From contig CAXFZM010000257.1 of assembly GCA_964007475.1 (NCBI GenBank), forward strand, positions 37,763-101,762: a DNA stretch of 64,000 nt, in the 5' to 3' direction. The DNA comes from Hybos culiciformis. Lineage: Eukaryota; Arthropoda; Insecta; Diptera; Hybotidae. The position numbers were made by a program, and so were the translations under genes. The notes under the pieces are model-generated. The model was not told where the DNA came from, made no database searches, and saw nothing but the letters and a program-made list of their open reading frames with translations. Numbering within the stretch: the stretch's first letter is position 1; each line of letters starts with the position of its first letter. Shown here in pieces: positions 44,285 through 56,637 of this stretch.

Positions 44285-44690
44285 TTCTTTATACTGACTT
44301 CTCTTCGTTTCCACAAACTTAGAAAGTCAAAATTTACACACTTCCCGATATCCAATCGTGTTGAAATTTTACACATCGCTTTGTCGTCGATGTCAATGCA
44401 CTTTGGCATCGACTTATTCAGACACACACACACACATCTTCACCGAACTTTCCACAAACTTACAAAGTTAAAAATGACCCACTTCCCGGTATCCAATCGA
44501 ACTGAAATTTACTTTAGAATTACACACACACCTTTATATAAACTTCACTATTTGGTCTCCAAACTTAGTAAGTCAAAATAGATCCAATTTCCGGTATCCA
44601 ATTGAGGCAAAATTTTGCACATCACTTTGTCGTCGATAACAATACAGTTTGGCATCACAGACTCACCCACACACACACTCTTCTATGTTA
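44285..44690 (-). repeat. satellite copies of the 4.7-kb family
   Basis: Reverse complement carries TTTGTCGTCGAT-type, GTGTGTGTGTG, ATGCCAAAGTGCATTG and GGATACCGGGAAGTGGGTCA, as at 4655-5550. About three units. Confidence 0.8.
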
Positions 44691-45125
44691 AGAGGCCAGC
44701 CAGGGTGCAAATATTTTCTTGGGGGCCTCTAATTTTTTTTAATATAACAATAAAAGTATACTATTCAAATTACAGTAATATTTATTATTTAAAAATACGA
44801 TAAAATGTAGTTCAACAAAAAAAAAACATAACATAAAAACAATACAAGTATAAACTTAAATATTTTTAATATGAGCCTTTTTTGTTGCCATATCATTAAT
44901 TAACATTGAAAAATCACAACTATTTAGAATAACTAATAATATGTTGGAAAAAATTTCGTCATAATTGATATTTAAAATATATTGCAGTATATCCTGTGCA
45001 TTCTCTACATTAGGCTTACTCAAAATCATTGCTTTTAACAAAAAAAATTTTAAATCTGGGGCCCTTTAAAATAGGGGGCCCGGGTGCCTTACACCCGTCG
45101 CACCCCCAGAAGGCCGGCTCTGCAC
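44690..45125 (-). mobile_element. nested hAT-like MITE with transposase tail
   Basis: Ends AGAGGCCAGCC and, inverted, AGAGCCGGCCTTC, with GGGGGCC/GGGCCC-rich subterminal zones. The minus-strand frame 44856-45041 ends 'CDFSMLINDMATKKAHIKN', which resembles the C-terminus of TTF-type hAT transposases. No clear 8-bp duplication. It lies inside the element 43965-45329. Confidence 0.5.
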
Positions 45126-45339
45126 ACACAGACCTTTATATCATCACTTAATTAATTCTGTCTAGCTTAGATATAAACCTAAAGCTAAAATTTAGTGCAA
45201 TCACTATTACATTTTTTAATTAAGCGGAAATCACGGGATTTTTGGTTGAAATCCCGGGATTACGGCATTCAATTTTACAACCGGGATCCCGGGAAAACGG
45301 GATCCCGGGATCCCGGTTGAGAAGCCCTAATATAGATGT

Positions 45340-46348
45340 AGTTGATGCTATATAAAAAAACTATCTTAGTCTGTAATTTAGTAAAAAGTACTCTCAGAAT
45401 CGACCTCTAAAAAAGTTTATTGCAGTTAATGTGTTTAAAATTAATGAATTTTATATGACAAACAATATGAATATAAATTTAATATTAAAAATACATTCAT
45501 ACTACTAAAAATAAGTTTTTTATGGCTAATAAATAAGATTAATAAGCGAAATATATTTTTTTAATTTTAAATTACGCCTAGAAATGCCATCATTTATAAA
45601 AGTCATTAGAAATTTGTGTATTGATTTTTGTTGCAAAAGAACACGAGCTTCGAATCAATTCAAAAGGTTTTTTGTAAATCGCGTTAGTTAAAGAAACAAA
45701 CTATTTATGAGTATAATACGAAAATAATATCATATTTTATTCTATAGTAAATTAATAGATAAAAAAATATATACGTTGAGAAAAAATTTCCGGTGATAAA
45801 TTTAATTATATGAATAATTAGAAAAATGATTATAAAAAGCACCAGATTTTGAGTAATCGTAGATTTCGAGTGCAAAATTATTTCTTTCTAAAATATCCCA
45901 AAATATCTTTAATTGGTAACATAATTTACTTATTTATGTTTATCAAAATAAACGTATATATACGTGTATTTTAATATATTTTTAATTGAAAGGCGTTTAT
46001 TAGTGGTGAGGACAAAAACTGTGCCCATTAACGTCTTTATTGATAGAAAAACATATCACCAAATATTAAGAATTACATACGTAAAATCAAAAATCTTCAA
46101 TATTAAAGAAACACGAGTGATGGTTCTTTTTCTAAAAATAATGTAAAATGAATATATAAATATTCAAATTTAATTAATTAATATACTGAAGCAAAAGTAA
46201 ATACGAAAAATATTTTTTTTCTAAAATAAATAGATATTTATATTCTTTTTTAATTTTTTTAAATTATTTTCAAAAAGAGAATGCGTATTATAATTAATAA
46301 ACACGTTATTTTCTGTATAGAATAAGTAAATTGTGATTTGAACTAAGG
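45340..46348. other. decayed block, open pieces
   Basis: Includes a 35-codon plus-strand piece at ~45583 ('MPSFIKVIRNLCIDFCCKRT') and a 60-codon frame at 45964-46146 ('VVRTKTVPINVFIDRKTYHQ'). No family recognised. Confidence 0.3.
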
Positions 46349-46613
46349 ATATCGTCTGCTGAGAAATGAAACAACGTATAATGAAAAGTATAGTTTCGAG
46401 TAATTTGAATTTAAAGATTTGAAAATTAAAAAAAACGTATGAAAAAATATCAAGTAGCGTACAATTTTCATCTAAAAAACACATATTAATCAACATTAAG
46501 AATATTGCAAAGTAGTTGTACTTATAAATTCGAGTACGAGGAATTGAATGGTGCTATTGTCAAATAATGACGTATAAATGTCATACGTTGTTTCATTTCT
46601 GAACAGACGATAT
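46349..46613. mobile_element. 265-bp MITE
   Basis: Left ATATCGTCTGCTGAGAAATG and, inverted at the right, ATATCGTCTGTTCAGAAATG, continuing AAACAACGTAT on both arms: about 31-bp inverted repeats. No coding. Target duplication not evident. Confidence 0.65.
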
Positions 46614-48246
46614 ATCATTTGCGATAGTATTTTTTGCTTTTCTATTATAGAAGAGGCGAAAAACTTCAAATATTAAATATTAAAAAAAGTAACGCGTTGA
46701 CTATTTTTAGAAAAATGGTGTGAAATTAGCTAATGTTTCGGATTTGTAAAAATTGCTAAAAAAAAATGAGCATGTGTGACAAAGCAAGGACCGTCCTTTT
46801 GGATAATTTGCTTTAAGATTAAAAACTATATGAATTTTCAATACAAAAGATAAAATTTTAAAAAGATATACTCGCGTAATAATTTTCTATATATTTTTAT
46901 AAATATACTTCTGTAACATATTCTGCCAATTTCTTGTGTCTCATTTTAAGTCAAATAGTTTCAAAAACGATTCTTCATTTTACATACGAAATTCAGTTAC
47001 ACGATCGATAAACAGTAAGAAACTATTAACTGGGCCATTCTCAAAATGAACCTGGAAATCCCACGATCAGAACCATACCTATCGTAATGAATTTCGTTTT
47101 ATTCTATATAGACTCGTACAGAATCTACCGATTATAGGTAGTAGAGTATCCGCACACGTTATTTTTTAACTTCTATAAATTATTAAATCCCTGTTATTAA
47201 AGTATATACAATTTCAGAAATCAAATTACTGATTCAGGTGTATCCCTATGATATTATTTAAGATTATGACCAAATACACTTAATTCCATTTTTATGAACA
47301 ACACTATCGCTAGTTAATCTTAAAATAAACAAGAAAATTACTCACAAAATTTTAGAATAAATTTATAAATAAATGTTATTGAAAACCAAGACCCTCGGTC
47401 AATCGTAGCACTAAAGACTAATTAATATTCAGAAAGTTTACAAAAAATATGAAGTAATCGACCTACTGATATATTAAACTGATTAAAAAGAAAACTAGTT
47501 CTAATCGAAAGAGTAGTTTTCAAATGGGATCATTCTTTATTCTGGTATTTAAAGACTTGCTTATGTTTAGTTTTATTATATTTTACACTGATCATTCCTA
47601 ATCTAAAATATAAGAACCCGTTAGATGATTTTTAAGTATATATTTTTGTTAAAATATCTACTGGTTCTCATATTATTAATATTAGAATTATAGCTTCATA
47701 AAAAATAAAGGAAACATGGGTTTTCAAAAAATCATGAAATATTCTCTCGAAGAGAAAATTTTTCACATGACCCGGATAATGTTATTTTCCTGTCTACAAT
47801 TATATTTAACCCGAACAGCATTGTTCAAAAAATACATACAATATTTGATTCTCAAATCATTAAATATATAATATAAATTGCCATTATTTAATATTTTTAA
47901 AGAGAGCTTGATGCGTAGAACTCTTTGAATAAATGTAATCATGTTATCAGATATTACATAAAAAATTGATAGGTTTATAAAGGATGTTGTTAATTTTGAA
48001 GAAAAAGGAGGAATGTTCTAACTTATTTTATCCTATAAAATAAATATAGTTAATGAGGTTATGTTAGTATGGAGTATATTAATTTTTAAATCGTTTACGT
48101 TTTTATTGTAAAGTCTGGTTATGTATAAAATATGTAAATATGAAAAAATGTATGAAATTCCTACTACCATGAAAGTCTATTTTAAATGCTATTTTTAAAA
48201 AATAGCATTTAAAATACATTTTTTCAAAAATACTAATAATATTTAG
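46614..48246. other. decayed block, broken coding pieces on both strands
   Basis: A minus-strand frame around 46780-47050 reads 'NSFLLFIDRVTEFRM' and, after single stops, 'DTRNWQNMLQKYIYKN'. A plus-strand frame from ~47715 reads 'MGFQKIMKYSLEEKIFHMTR'. None recognised. Confidence 0.3.
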
Positions 48247-48615
48247 ATGCATCTAGGAATGATTGAAGATCCCTGTATGATTTTGATAAGCCAAAATATT
48301 AGCAAAGCATCTCTTAATAACCTGTTAAAATATATTAAAAGATTCTATTGAGTTCTAAAACCAGACCCTTCCGCTATAATAATTTTAATAATCTGTGGTA
48401 GTACCAGAGCTTTATCCCGAAGTTTTATTATACTGTTTATTCGGTTACTGGAATTTGTTGAATACATAACTATCTTTAAATTTATAATAAATCATTTATA
48501 TGCGTTTGAAACTCTTCTAAAGTATTATGTTGGTATCTATGCGAAAGACGATACAAAAAATTATAAAATTAAATTTGAAAAAATTACATTCGAAAGTAAG
48601 AACGAGACCATATAA
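48247..48615 (+). pseudogene. 123-codon remnant with one internal TGA
   Basis: From ATG at 48247 the frame runs to TAA at 48613-48615 with a single TGA after 35 codons. Content is protein-like ('MIEDPCMILISQNISKASLN', 'VLKPDPSAIIILIICGSTRA', 'YVGIYAKDDTKNYKIKFEK'). Random DNA of this composition would give a stop about every ten codons. No domain recognised. Followed at 48723 by another broken plus-strand frame ('SIEHEFNLGSYKNIIQIEAV'). Confidence 0.45.
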
Positions 48616-49212
48616 AATTATTATTCCAAAATAAACAAATAATCATTGTGTTTTTGCTAGGTAATATTAAAGGAATCATTTATTTTATTTACAGATTTTA
48701 CATTCAATTTATTTAATTAAACATGAAACAAATTAATCATATATTTACTTCTATTGAACATGAATTTAATCTTGGTTCATATAAAAATATAATACAAATT
48801 GAAGCAGTTTTTACATATGCCTTTATGTGAAAGAATTGCATTTGTTTTTTATTCCACTGGTTATTTTTTTTAGAAACCAGTTTCTTAAAAAAACAAGCTT
48901 GAAAAAAAGCTTGCAAAGAAAAGTAACTTTTATCAGTTGTTATACTAAAGTAAGACATAAAATCTGAATTTACGAGAGAAATTATAGATTCAAATAGAGA
49001 TAATATTCTATTGAAAAAAAAAATTAAATAAGTAATTTTCCAATATCGCAAAAATATCTCTCATATGAAAATACAATTGTAAAATCAAAATATTTTCTCT
49101 AAAATAAACACAAAGTCTATAAAAACGCTTAAAACTTCTACAAAGCTAATTTTCTACTAATGAAATTGACAAAAACTTATATACCATAAAAAAATTAAAT
49201 TTAGATTTATAT
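48616..49212. other. decayed block, ambiguous frames
   Basis: A plus-strand frame from 48723 and a minus-strand open frame at 48737-49051 (no stops, but low complexity) overlap. Neither is recognised; the plus-strand frame has the more protein-like residue use. Confidence 0.3.
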
Positions 49213-49680
49213 CACCCATTAATTTAAATATCTCCCCGCTTTTAATATCTAATTTCCATCCAACAGCGAACTATTAATACGTTTGTATCCATTTAATGCT
49301 TTCAATACTTCTATGCAGGTAATTATTAATGTATAACCTTTAGTCCAATTCCCATTTTTAGAATAACTAATTCTGTGAATTTATAACTTACATAATATAT
49401 TGACTATATTGTTTGTATATTATCAGATTGCCTTGCTAATCTTTTTATCAATACTATGTGAATGGGCTTTTATGAACTGAATCCCATCATATGTTCTTTG
49501 TGCAGTATTAGAGCTTCGTTGCGTGTTTGTTGTTCTATAGATAACCATCATCGGAAAATAAATAAATATTATAAAATATAATAATTTTTCCTATTCGCCT
49601 ACATAATAACAAGGGTAAAAATCAATATTATATATAATATCTAAATGACATATTTTTATTTAAGAAAATAAATATTTCAT
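49213..49680 (-). pseudogene. ~155-codon decayed coding sequence
   Basis: A single minus-strand frame carries about seven stops over 155 codons, with clearly non-random segments ('NTQRSSNTAQRTYDGIQFIK', 'SKNGNWTKGYTLIITCIEVL'). No frame change is needed across the whole length, which is strong evidence of former coding. Family not recognised. Confidence 0.45.
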
Positions 49681-49850
49681 TATTCGTTGTTTAATCCAAA
49701 GAATAACTTTATTCTTAGGTAAATATAGTCAATAATTTTTTTAAGATATATATAAATTTTTTATATAATGAACGGCTTCATTTTTGGCAATTTATGAATT
49801 TAAAAAATGATCGAATTTGTTTGTATAAATACTCCAAAGTATAGTATATA

Positions 49851-50080
49851 ATATCACAGTCCAGAGAGGTATCAATCCGGAGAGGTTGCAGCCCGGAAGA
49901 ATTACACAAACAATAAATGTCAATTTTATTATTATACATATTTTAAATTTTTGTTCAAATATACATATTTTTATTGAAGCACATATAAATAAAAATAATA
50001 AAATTGACATTTATTGTTCAGTTTGTGTAATTCTTCCTGGCTGTAACCTTTCCGGACTGATACTCTCTGGACTGCGATAT
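49851..50080. mobile_element. hairpin MITE, ~90-bp arms
   Basis: CAGTCCAGAGAGGTATCAAT through CCGGAGAGGTTGCAGCC and AATTACACAAACAATAAATG is repeated inversely at 49990-50080, with a ~55-bp AT-rich loop. Nearly perfect arms would form a stable hairpin. Open frames there are arm read-through. Confidence 0.75.
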
Positions 50081-51478
50081 AATATGTATTATCTTAATTA
50101 CAAATTAATTTTTATGAGGTATCATAAAAAATAGTAAATTCATCTAATTTAATTATCCATCAGGATATGATTATATATTTTTAATAAAATTATAAAATAC
50201 AATATTTAAAAACAATTCTGGTTGAAGATGATTATTCAAACAAACTGTAGTTTTTTTTTAAATTGGTCGGGGATAAAATTGAAGCATACTGAACGATTTA
50301 TTTTAACAAATATCGTATCTTTCATACATAACTCATTAATAGAAAATTAGATATTAATAATACGCCTATAGTAATAAGATGATCTTTATTCATAAAAAAA
50401 ATGATTTAAAAATCTTTCTATGTAAATCACTTTTTTTAAAAAATAATGAAGATTTTGTTGATTTTCTCTTGTTTGATTAAGTATTACGCGTTCAATAAAC
50501 TAAAAAATAACTTTTTAAATTATAAAATGTTTATGTGCTTCAAAATCTAAAACCGCTTAAGTATTTCCCATATATGGCAAGCTATGAAAACAGTTTTTTT
50601 TTTAGTTTATTTATCGAAAATTGAAAGTTGAAAACTATTAAATAAGGCAAACGCATTCTATAATATGAGTTTATTTTATATTCGATGTACTGTAGCTAAT
50701 ATTATTGATATAACGAATAAATCATATACTTAAGTATTTTCATATCTATGGAATATGATTTTATACTTTGAATAATGTTTAGTTGAGCTCAATATGACAG
50801 TTACTATACTTCCTTAAAAACCGAAAAAGCTTTAAATCTCTGTGGAAATTACTAATCGATGAAAAATATTACTTTTATAATGTTTTTTTGTGTTTATGAT
50901 ATAAATTTAAAAACTAAGATAAAAAAATAACTTTTATATTTTTCTAACAGCACTTTATGGCTGCTTTTTATTTTTTTTATTTACGTATTGTCGTTAGGAA
51001 TTTTTAAGCTTCTATTCTTTAAAGTTTTTTTAACTATTTTCTTTGAAATGAACATTTTTAAGAGCTCTATGTGTATAATTTTATCATTATAGAGAACATG
51101 TGAATATAATATCTCTTCACTACATCTTATTGTAATTATGCACAAATTTAAACAAAAAATTGTTTATGAATATGAGGTAATTCAATTGATTTCATGTATA
51201 CTTGAATTAAAACTTTATAAACTAAAATGAAGCTTGTCTATAATGATTATTTAAATTAAAGACACAGTAAAGCACTTTTATGTGTAAATAAGCCTTATAA
51301 TTGGATTTTATTACTTTTAAAAATTTTACAATTTATTTATGGGTCCTCTAAGATTAATTATTCTTAATTAGCTCAAATTTTTATTTTTTTTGTTGCGCAA
51401 AAAAATTAATTAAAGTCTTAAGTCTATTACAAAGATAAATTAAATAATTCTAATTCAAGATCATGTGAAACAAAGGGC
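50081..51478. other. decayed block, no definable feature
   Basis: AT-rich, no recognisable repeat, no open stretch of note. Confidence 0.4.
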
Positions 51479-51486
51479 CTCACATG

Positions 51487-52201
51487 TAGGGTGACCAGAC
51501 ATACCCCATTCTGGGGTAGGCTACCCCATTTTTGATTGAATTTTCCTGAAATACCCAAAATCTGTAATGGGGTAGGAAAAAATACCCCAAAAACACCTAA
51601 AATATTTTTTTTTTATATCTAGTAAATTTCAGCATTATGAGGTTAACTTTTATTATTATCAATTGAACCGATAATGTAAAGAAAGATAAAAAGTTATCAC
51701 TTATTCCACTGTTTTTCTTATCACTTAAAAAATCTTTAAACTCAGTAATCTTTTCTTTTCAAATGATTTTTTATTTTTCTTTTTCTTTGGGATAGGAGAA
51801 AAAAAAAAAAAATTCCCTCTATGTTTTGATTTTTAAAATTCGAACTCTGCTGATATGTCGTTATCATTATAAATTAATTTAATAAATTATTAAAAATATA
51901 TAAAATATATTATTCAAAAAAAAAAATATATATATATATATTATTTGGAAGAAAACTGAAAGGAAACTGAAAACTGAAAAATATAATTTAGATATAAGAT
52001 TCGAAAATAAAAAAATTCAATTGTGTTGTAGTTCGATGTAAGTTTTTTGTTTTTCGTTTTTGATTTAAACTTTTTTTTTGTTAGTTATTAAATATTACAG
52101 AGAATTAAAAAGTTTGTTTTATTTTTATATAGTGAACAACGAAAAAAAAAACCATCAATAAAATACTACCCCAAAAATATATTTTTGATCTGGTCACCCT
52201 A
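51487..52201. mobile_element. hAT-type MITE (TAGGGTGACCAGA ends)
   Basis: Termini TAGGGTGACCAGA and inverse, flanked by a perfect 8-bp duplication CTCACATG (51479-51486 and 52202-52209). The subterminal zone repeats TACCCC/GGGGTA motifs. 715 bp, no transposase. Confidence 0.9.
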
Positions 52202-52584
52202 CTCACATGACATTATTATTTGTATTTATAATGTTATATTTTAGATAATTATGGCAAGATATTTAATAAAAGGGGCGTATTTTTATATGCTTGACTACAT
52301 TATACCCAAAAATATTAATATAAATTTTGAAGATTCTTGTGAAAAAATAATTTAAAAATATTTACAGCACAATTTTATGTAATTTAATTGTTTATATATA
52401 AAGAAAATTTATCGATGGGTTGCTTAACCGGTTATAGTAAAACAAACTGTTTTTTATAAAAAAATTAAATATAGTTATTTTTTATATGTCCGTTATAAAC
52501 ATGTAACTTTTATACTTATTTATATCACAAAAAATAATTTTAATAATGAATATGGGTGATGGCGTTTTTAAAATATAGCTTTGT

Positions 52585-52842
52585 ATGAAGGACTATGTAA
52601 TTAGTATTTTAGCTTTTAAAGGGCTATTATTTCCCAATTCAATTGTACCAAAAATAAAATTTTATGATTTTATAAATTTAACATATTTAAGGCTATATAA
52701 GATACTTATATAAAAAAACATATTATAAATCAATATAGTGCATCAATATGATAAGAAGAGGGTTTTAGATGATTTTGGAACTATATTTAGAAAAGTTATA
52801 GAACAAGTAATAGTTCAATTATTCACTATATTTTCGCTGTAA
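52585..52842 (+). pseudogene. 85-codon remnant with two internal stops
   Basis: From ATG at 52585 the frame reads 'MKDYVISILAFKGLLFPNSI', 'FYDFINLTYLRLYKILI', then two stops close together and 'RVLDDFGTIFRKVIEQVIVQ' to TAA at 52840. Protein-like, unrecognised. Confidence 0.4.
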
Positions 52843-54336
52843 AACGCTTATTTGTTGTATCTATTACGTTCTAGATAAATTGATTAGTTGCGAAGTAATT
52901 TTTAAAACACATAAAATATGGCTATAGTTATATCTATGGTTATAAGTTAAATACATTTTTATTTTTTCCCCACGATGTCTCTAGTATTTTCAGAATTAGA
53001 ATAAAAAAAAATGCTTACTTCTAACAAAAAACATACATCGTACAAATAATATATATTTAGAAGACTGATATGTCTGAATTTAGTATAAAATCCCATTTAT
53101 AAATGGCTTTATATGTACTAATTTTCATTTTACATTGAATTAACTTAACTGTAAAATGAATATCCAAAAAATATTATTCTAATTCATTACATTATGATAA
53201 ATTACTACATTTTAAACGTCATAAATGTTTTTTCAAAAAAATTCTTTGTTTTTTTTTGTGTCAAATACAATAGTGTAGTTTGTACGACTATTGTGCGAAC
53301 AAATACGTTTCATACAAATATTACTTGTACAATCCATATCAGAATAAAAATCCTTAAAAAAAACGAATAATAAGAAAAGGATGCAATTGATCAATCAAAT
53401 ACTTGAAAGAATTTTTTCAGAGCTAACTTTCTAAATATTATTGAAAAAATAATAATTTGCATATATCTAACAGAATCATGTATTCTGATTTTTTTTATAT
53501 TGCACTTTCACGCTTAAATATGGATTTGATATTAAATCATACGTAAGTTTTGTATTTTAGGTTGACTTATACCTCAAAAATATTATTAATTAAGAAAATC
53601 ATATTTTTAGTTATCGTATTATAAAAAATTTTATAGAATAAACTTTATTATAATCGAAAAAGAGGATATTCATAAATGAAACGGTTTCATAGAAGTATAG
53701 CTTTTATTTTTATTCTCTAACTAAAGAAATAATTTTAAATTTATTTTGCACATAATGATAAAAATTGTTTTCCTAGTTTACGAGAGAAAAAAATATAAAA
53801 TATCTGACAAAAAGTGAATCCTCTACTAATAATCGTAAAAATTTTTTAGCAGCGTATTACATGAAGCAAATAAAAATTGATATAAACATTTACTGTATTG
53901 ACTAAATAATATATAATAAAAAATTCCGAATTTTTTTTTTTATTTAGGTTCTTTTGGCAACCCTAAAAAACGAGAAGTACATCATTTTCTTTAGAAAAAA
54001 ATGCTAATATGTCTTTTATAACATATTAAGAGACGAATTCGGTCATAATTTTAAAAATGGTCCCGATATTCTTTCCTATACATAGATAAACAATAAAAAA
54101 TTGTAATTTATCTTTGTTTTGTAGTAAAAGAGTTTATATTAAATGAATTTAATATTTAAAGATATTGATGTATCACTACGGCTATGTTGTGTATTAGATG
54201 AGACCCTTTTCGTATAAAATACTTAGCTTATAACATATAAAAAAATTCCTTGCACTTTATGATATAAAAATATTCTGCGTGTAGATATACCAAGTAAAAT
54301 CGGTTTGCTTGTATAAATAGAAACAAAGTCTACACT
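52843..54336. other. decayed block, little definable
   Basis: Short open pieces only; no repeat or domain recognised. Confidence 0.4.
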
Positions 54337-55259
54337 CTATACCTTTTCAACTTCAAATTGGAAATAATCATTTTCAAAATGGAAATAATCATTTTCAAAA
54401 TGGAAATAATCATTTTCAAAATGGAAATAATCATTTTCTAAATGGAAATAATCATTTTCTAAATGGAAATAATCATTTTCTATATGGAAATAATCATTTT
54501 CAAATTGGAAATAATCATTTTCTAAATGGAAATAATCATTTTCTAAATGGAAATAATCATTTTCAAATTGGAAATTAATTTTAAAATAGTAAGGTAGCAA
54601 GCCAGATACGCTCAAAAAGTGTTTCAAGTTTTTTATTAGTTGCATCTTTGCCAAAAAGTGCAATATACAAAAAAAAAAATTTTGTTTAAAAAAATGTCGT
54701 TCATTGAGAAGTGGGAACCTGATAATGTTAAAAAGAAAATTTATGTTTTACACAACAATGTGGTGGGGATTGGAGAGCGCTCTCAAAAACTTTAGGAGTG
54801 AAAACGACATTATATAGGTGGGTTAATGGATGGAAAAGTGTTTTATAAAGCACAAATTTGATTTTTAACATTATCAGGTTCCCATTTCTTAATATACGAC
54901 ATTTTTTTAAACAAACATTTTTTTTTTGTATATTGCACTTTTTGGCAAAGATGCAACTAATAAAAAACTTCAAACACTGTTTGATCGTATCTGGCTTGCT
55001 ACCTTACTATTTTAAGATTAATTTTCATTTTGAAAATGATTATTTCCATTTTGAAAATGATTAATTCCATTTTGAAAATGATTATTTCCATTTTGAAAAT
55101 GATTATTTCCATTTTGAAAATGATTAATTCCATTTTGAAAATGATTATTTCCATTTTGAAAATGATTAATTCCATTTTGAAAATGATTATTTCCATTTTG
55201 AAAATGATTATTTCCAATTTGAAAATGATTATTTCCAATTTGAAGTTGAAAAGGTATAG
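54337..55259. mobile_element. fold-back element with minisatellite arms
   Basis: Outer ends CTATACCTTTTCAACTTC and inverse. Each arm of about 400 bp consists of a 21-bp minisatellite (ATTTTCAAAATGGAAATAAT core; ~11 units at 54356-54570, inverse at 55024-55243) followed by a shared unique segment (TAAGGTAGCAAGCCAGATAC to TTGCACTTTTTGGC, inverse on the right). The loop is around 54750-54860. The in-frame repeats create spurious frames on both strands. No transposase. Confidence 0.8.
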
Positions 55260-55277
55260 AAAGTTTTTGATGTAAAA

Positions 55278-55325
55278 TTACCACGATTATCGATGGCAAT
55301 TTATTACCATCGATAATCGTGGTAA
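55278..55325. repeat. 19-bp perfect hairpin
   Basis: TTACCACGATTATCGATGG, a short loop, then its exact inverse. AAAATTACC-type motifs recur downstream to 55520 and again at 56480-56520. Confidence 0.75.
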
Positions 55326-55548
55326 ATTTACTCTGCATGTGTAACACAAAATATTTACGCATTTTGGTGTAACGTAAAATTACTCTAGAAAAGAATAATT
55401 TTACATCAAAGTTTACGCGAAATTAACGCAAAATTACTTCCAATAGAGAAAATTTCAACATAAAATCGTAATATTAAACAAAAAATTACGCCAAAAGGTT
55501 GTAATTTAAATTTACACCAAAAAGACGTAAAAAATTTTTAAATTTTAA

Positions 55549-55630
55549 TACCGTGGTTGAGTGGTAGCGTTGGCGAATTACAATGCTAAGGACGCAGGTT
55601 CGAATCCCGAAGACGGCATAAGAAAAATTA
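55549..55630 (+). repeat. tRNA-derived SINE-like copy (plus)
   Basis: TACCGTGGTTGAGTGGTAGC (A-box region), GGTTCGAATCCCG (B-box), ending GACGGCATAAGAAAAATT. Pairs with the inverted copy at 55782-55862 across a T-rich loop; a tRNA gene is unlikely because the acceptor and anticodon stems do not pair well. Confidence 0.65.
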
Positions 55631-55781
55631 AATAAAAAATTTTTTGGATTTCTTTATTTTTTTATTATAATTTTTTTTCGAATTTTTTTTTCGAATTTTT
55701 TTTTTTGAATTTTTTTTTTTGATTTTTTTTTTTTTGATTTTTTTTTATTATTTAATTTTTTCAATTTCTTCTTATTGAATT

Positions 55782-55862
55782 TTTCTTATGCCGTCTTCGG
55801 GATTCGAACCTGCGTCCTTAACATTGCAATCAGCCAACACTACCACTAGGCCACGGTATTGA
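55782..55862 (-). repeat. tRNA-derived SINE-like copy (minus)
   Basis: Reverse complement TACCGTGGCCTAGTGGTAGT, GGTTCGAATCCCGAAGACGG; about 85-90% like the plus copy, same tail. The two form a 300-bp inverted pair. Confidence 0.65.
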
Positions 55863-55969
55863 AATTTAAAAACATATAAAATAGAAAATATAAATTTGGT
55901 ATACACATTTTCTGTGTGGTGTGTTGGCGATTTACAATATGCTTACAATTTACAACTCTGATGTACTTT

Positions 55970-56360
55970 TTTAAATCCCAGAGTTTAAATTTACACCTGG
56001 AGTGTACACATTAAACTACAGAGTTTAACTTTTACACCAGAGAGTTTTTATTATTAAACCACAGGTGTAAATTTAGACCAAGAGTGTACAATGTTAAGCA
56101 ACAAAGCGTACGCTTACAAAACGGCGTGTATATTTTTAAACCATATAATGTAAATTTATATCAGAGCACATATTATTAAGCCACAGGACGTAAGTTAACA
56201 ACAGGGAGTACAGATAATTAAACCAATGAGTGTAAGCTTACACCAAGGAGTTTATATTTTTAAGTCAAAAATTTTAAGTTTAAACCAAGCAGTGCATATT
56301 TTTAAGCCAACAAGGGTAAATTTATACAAAAAGAGTAAATTTTTAAACAAAAACGAATAA
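55970..56360 (+). repeat. degenerate ~40-bp tandem repeat
   Basis: About ten diverged units of the type TTAAACCACAGNGTGTAAATT followed by TACACCAAGAGTGTA. Non-coding. Confidence 0.6.
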
Positions 56361-56637
56361 ATTTACCCTTATTTTCAATGTAAAAAATACACAACTTGTA
56401 CAATTTTACTATTTTTTGTGATTTTTATTTTTTTGTACGCCTTTATCAGTTGAATCTTAAATAACGAGGGTAATATTACATCAAAAATTACCATGATAAT
56501 CGACGTAAAATTACGACCAAAACTATCGATTTTCTAGAGTGTATATTTTCTATTTAATGATGCAGAAGTAGATTTCCAGCAAATAGAAAGAATTAATCTC
56601 TGTACTAGTCTATGATTTTTACATTAGAAGAAACATC

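Larger units (their letters stand above)
43965..45329. mobile_element. hAT-type non-autonomous element with nested repeats
   Basis: Termini TAGGGCTTCTCA/TGAGAAGCCCTA with a perfect 8-bp duplication ATATAGAT (43957-43964 and 45330-45337). Both subterminal zones carry repeated palindromes CCCGGGATCCCGGG. Inside are a minus-strand copy of the 4.7-kb satellite and a second hAT-like MITE. Confidence 0.9.

Noticed and set aside
44160..54300. Mitochondrial or plastid DNA insertion as the origin of the AT-rich block
   Set aside because: No recognisable mitochondrial protein (cox, nad, cob) or rRNA core sequences; the recognisable domains are BIR and Merlin-like transposase.
54337..55362. Long open frames on both strands (repeats of FENDYFH/ILKM type)
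   Set aside because: They are translations of a 21-bp minisatellite, a multiple of three, so any stop-free frame stays open. Both strands are open equally.
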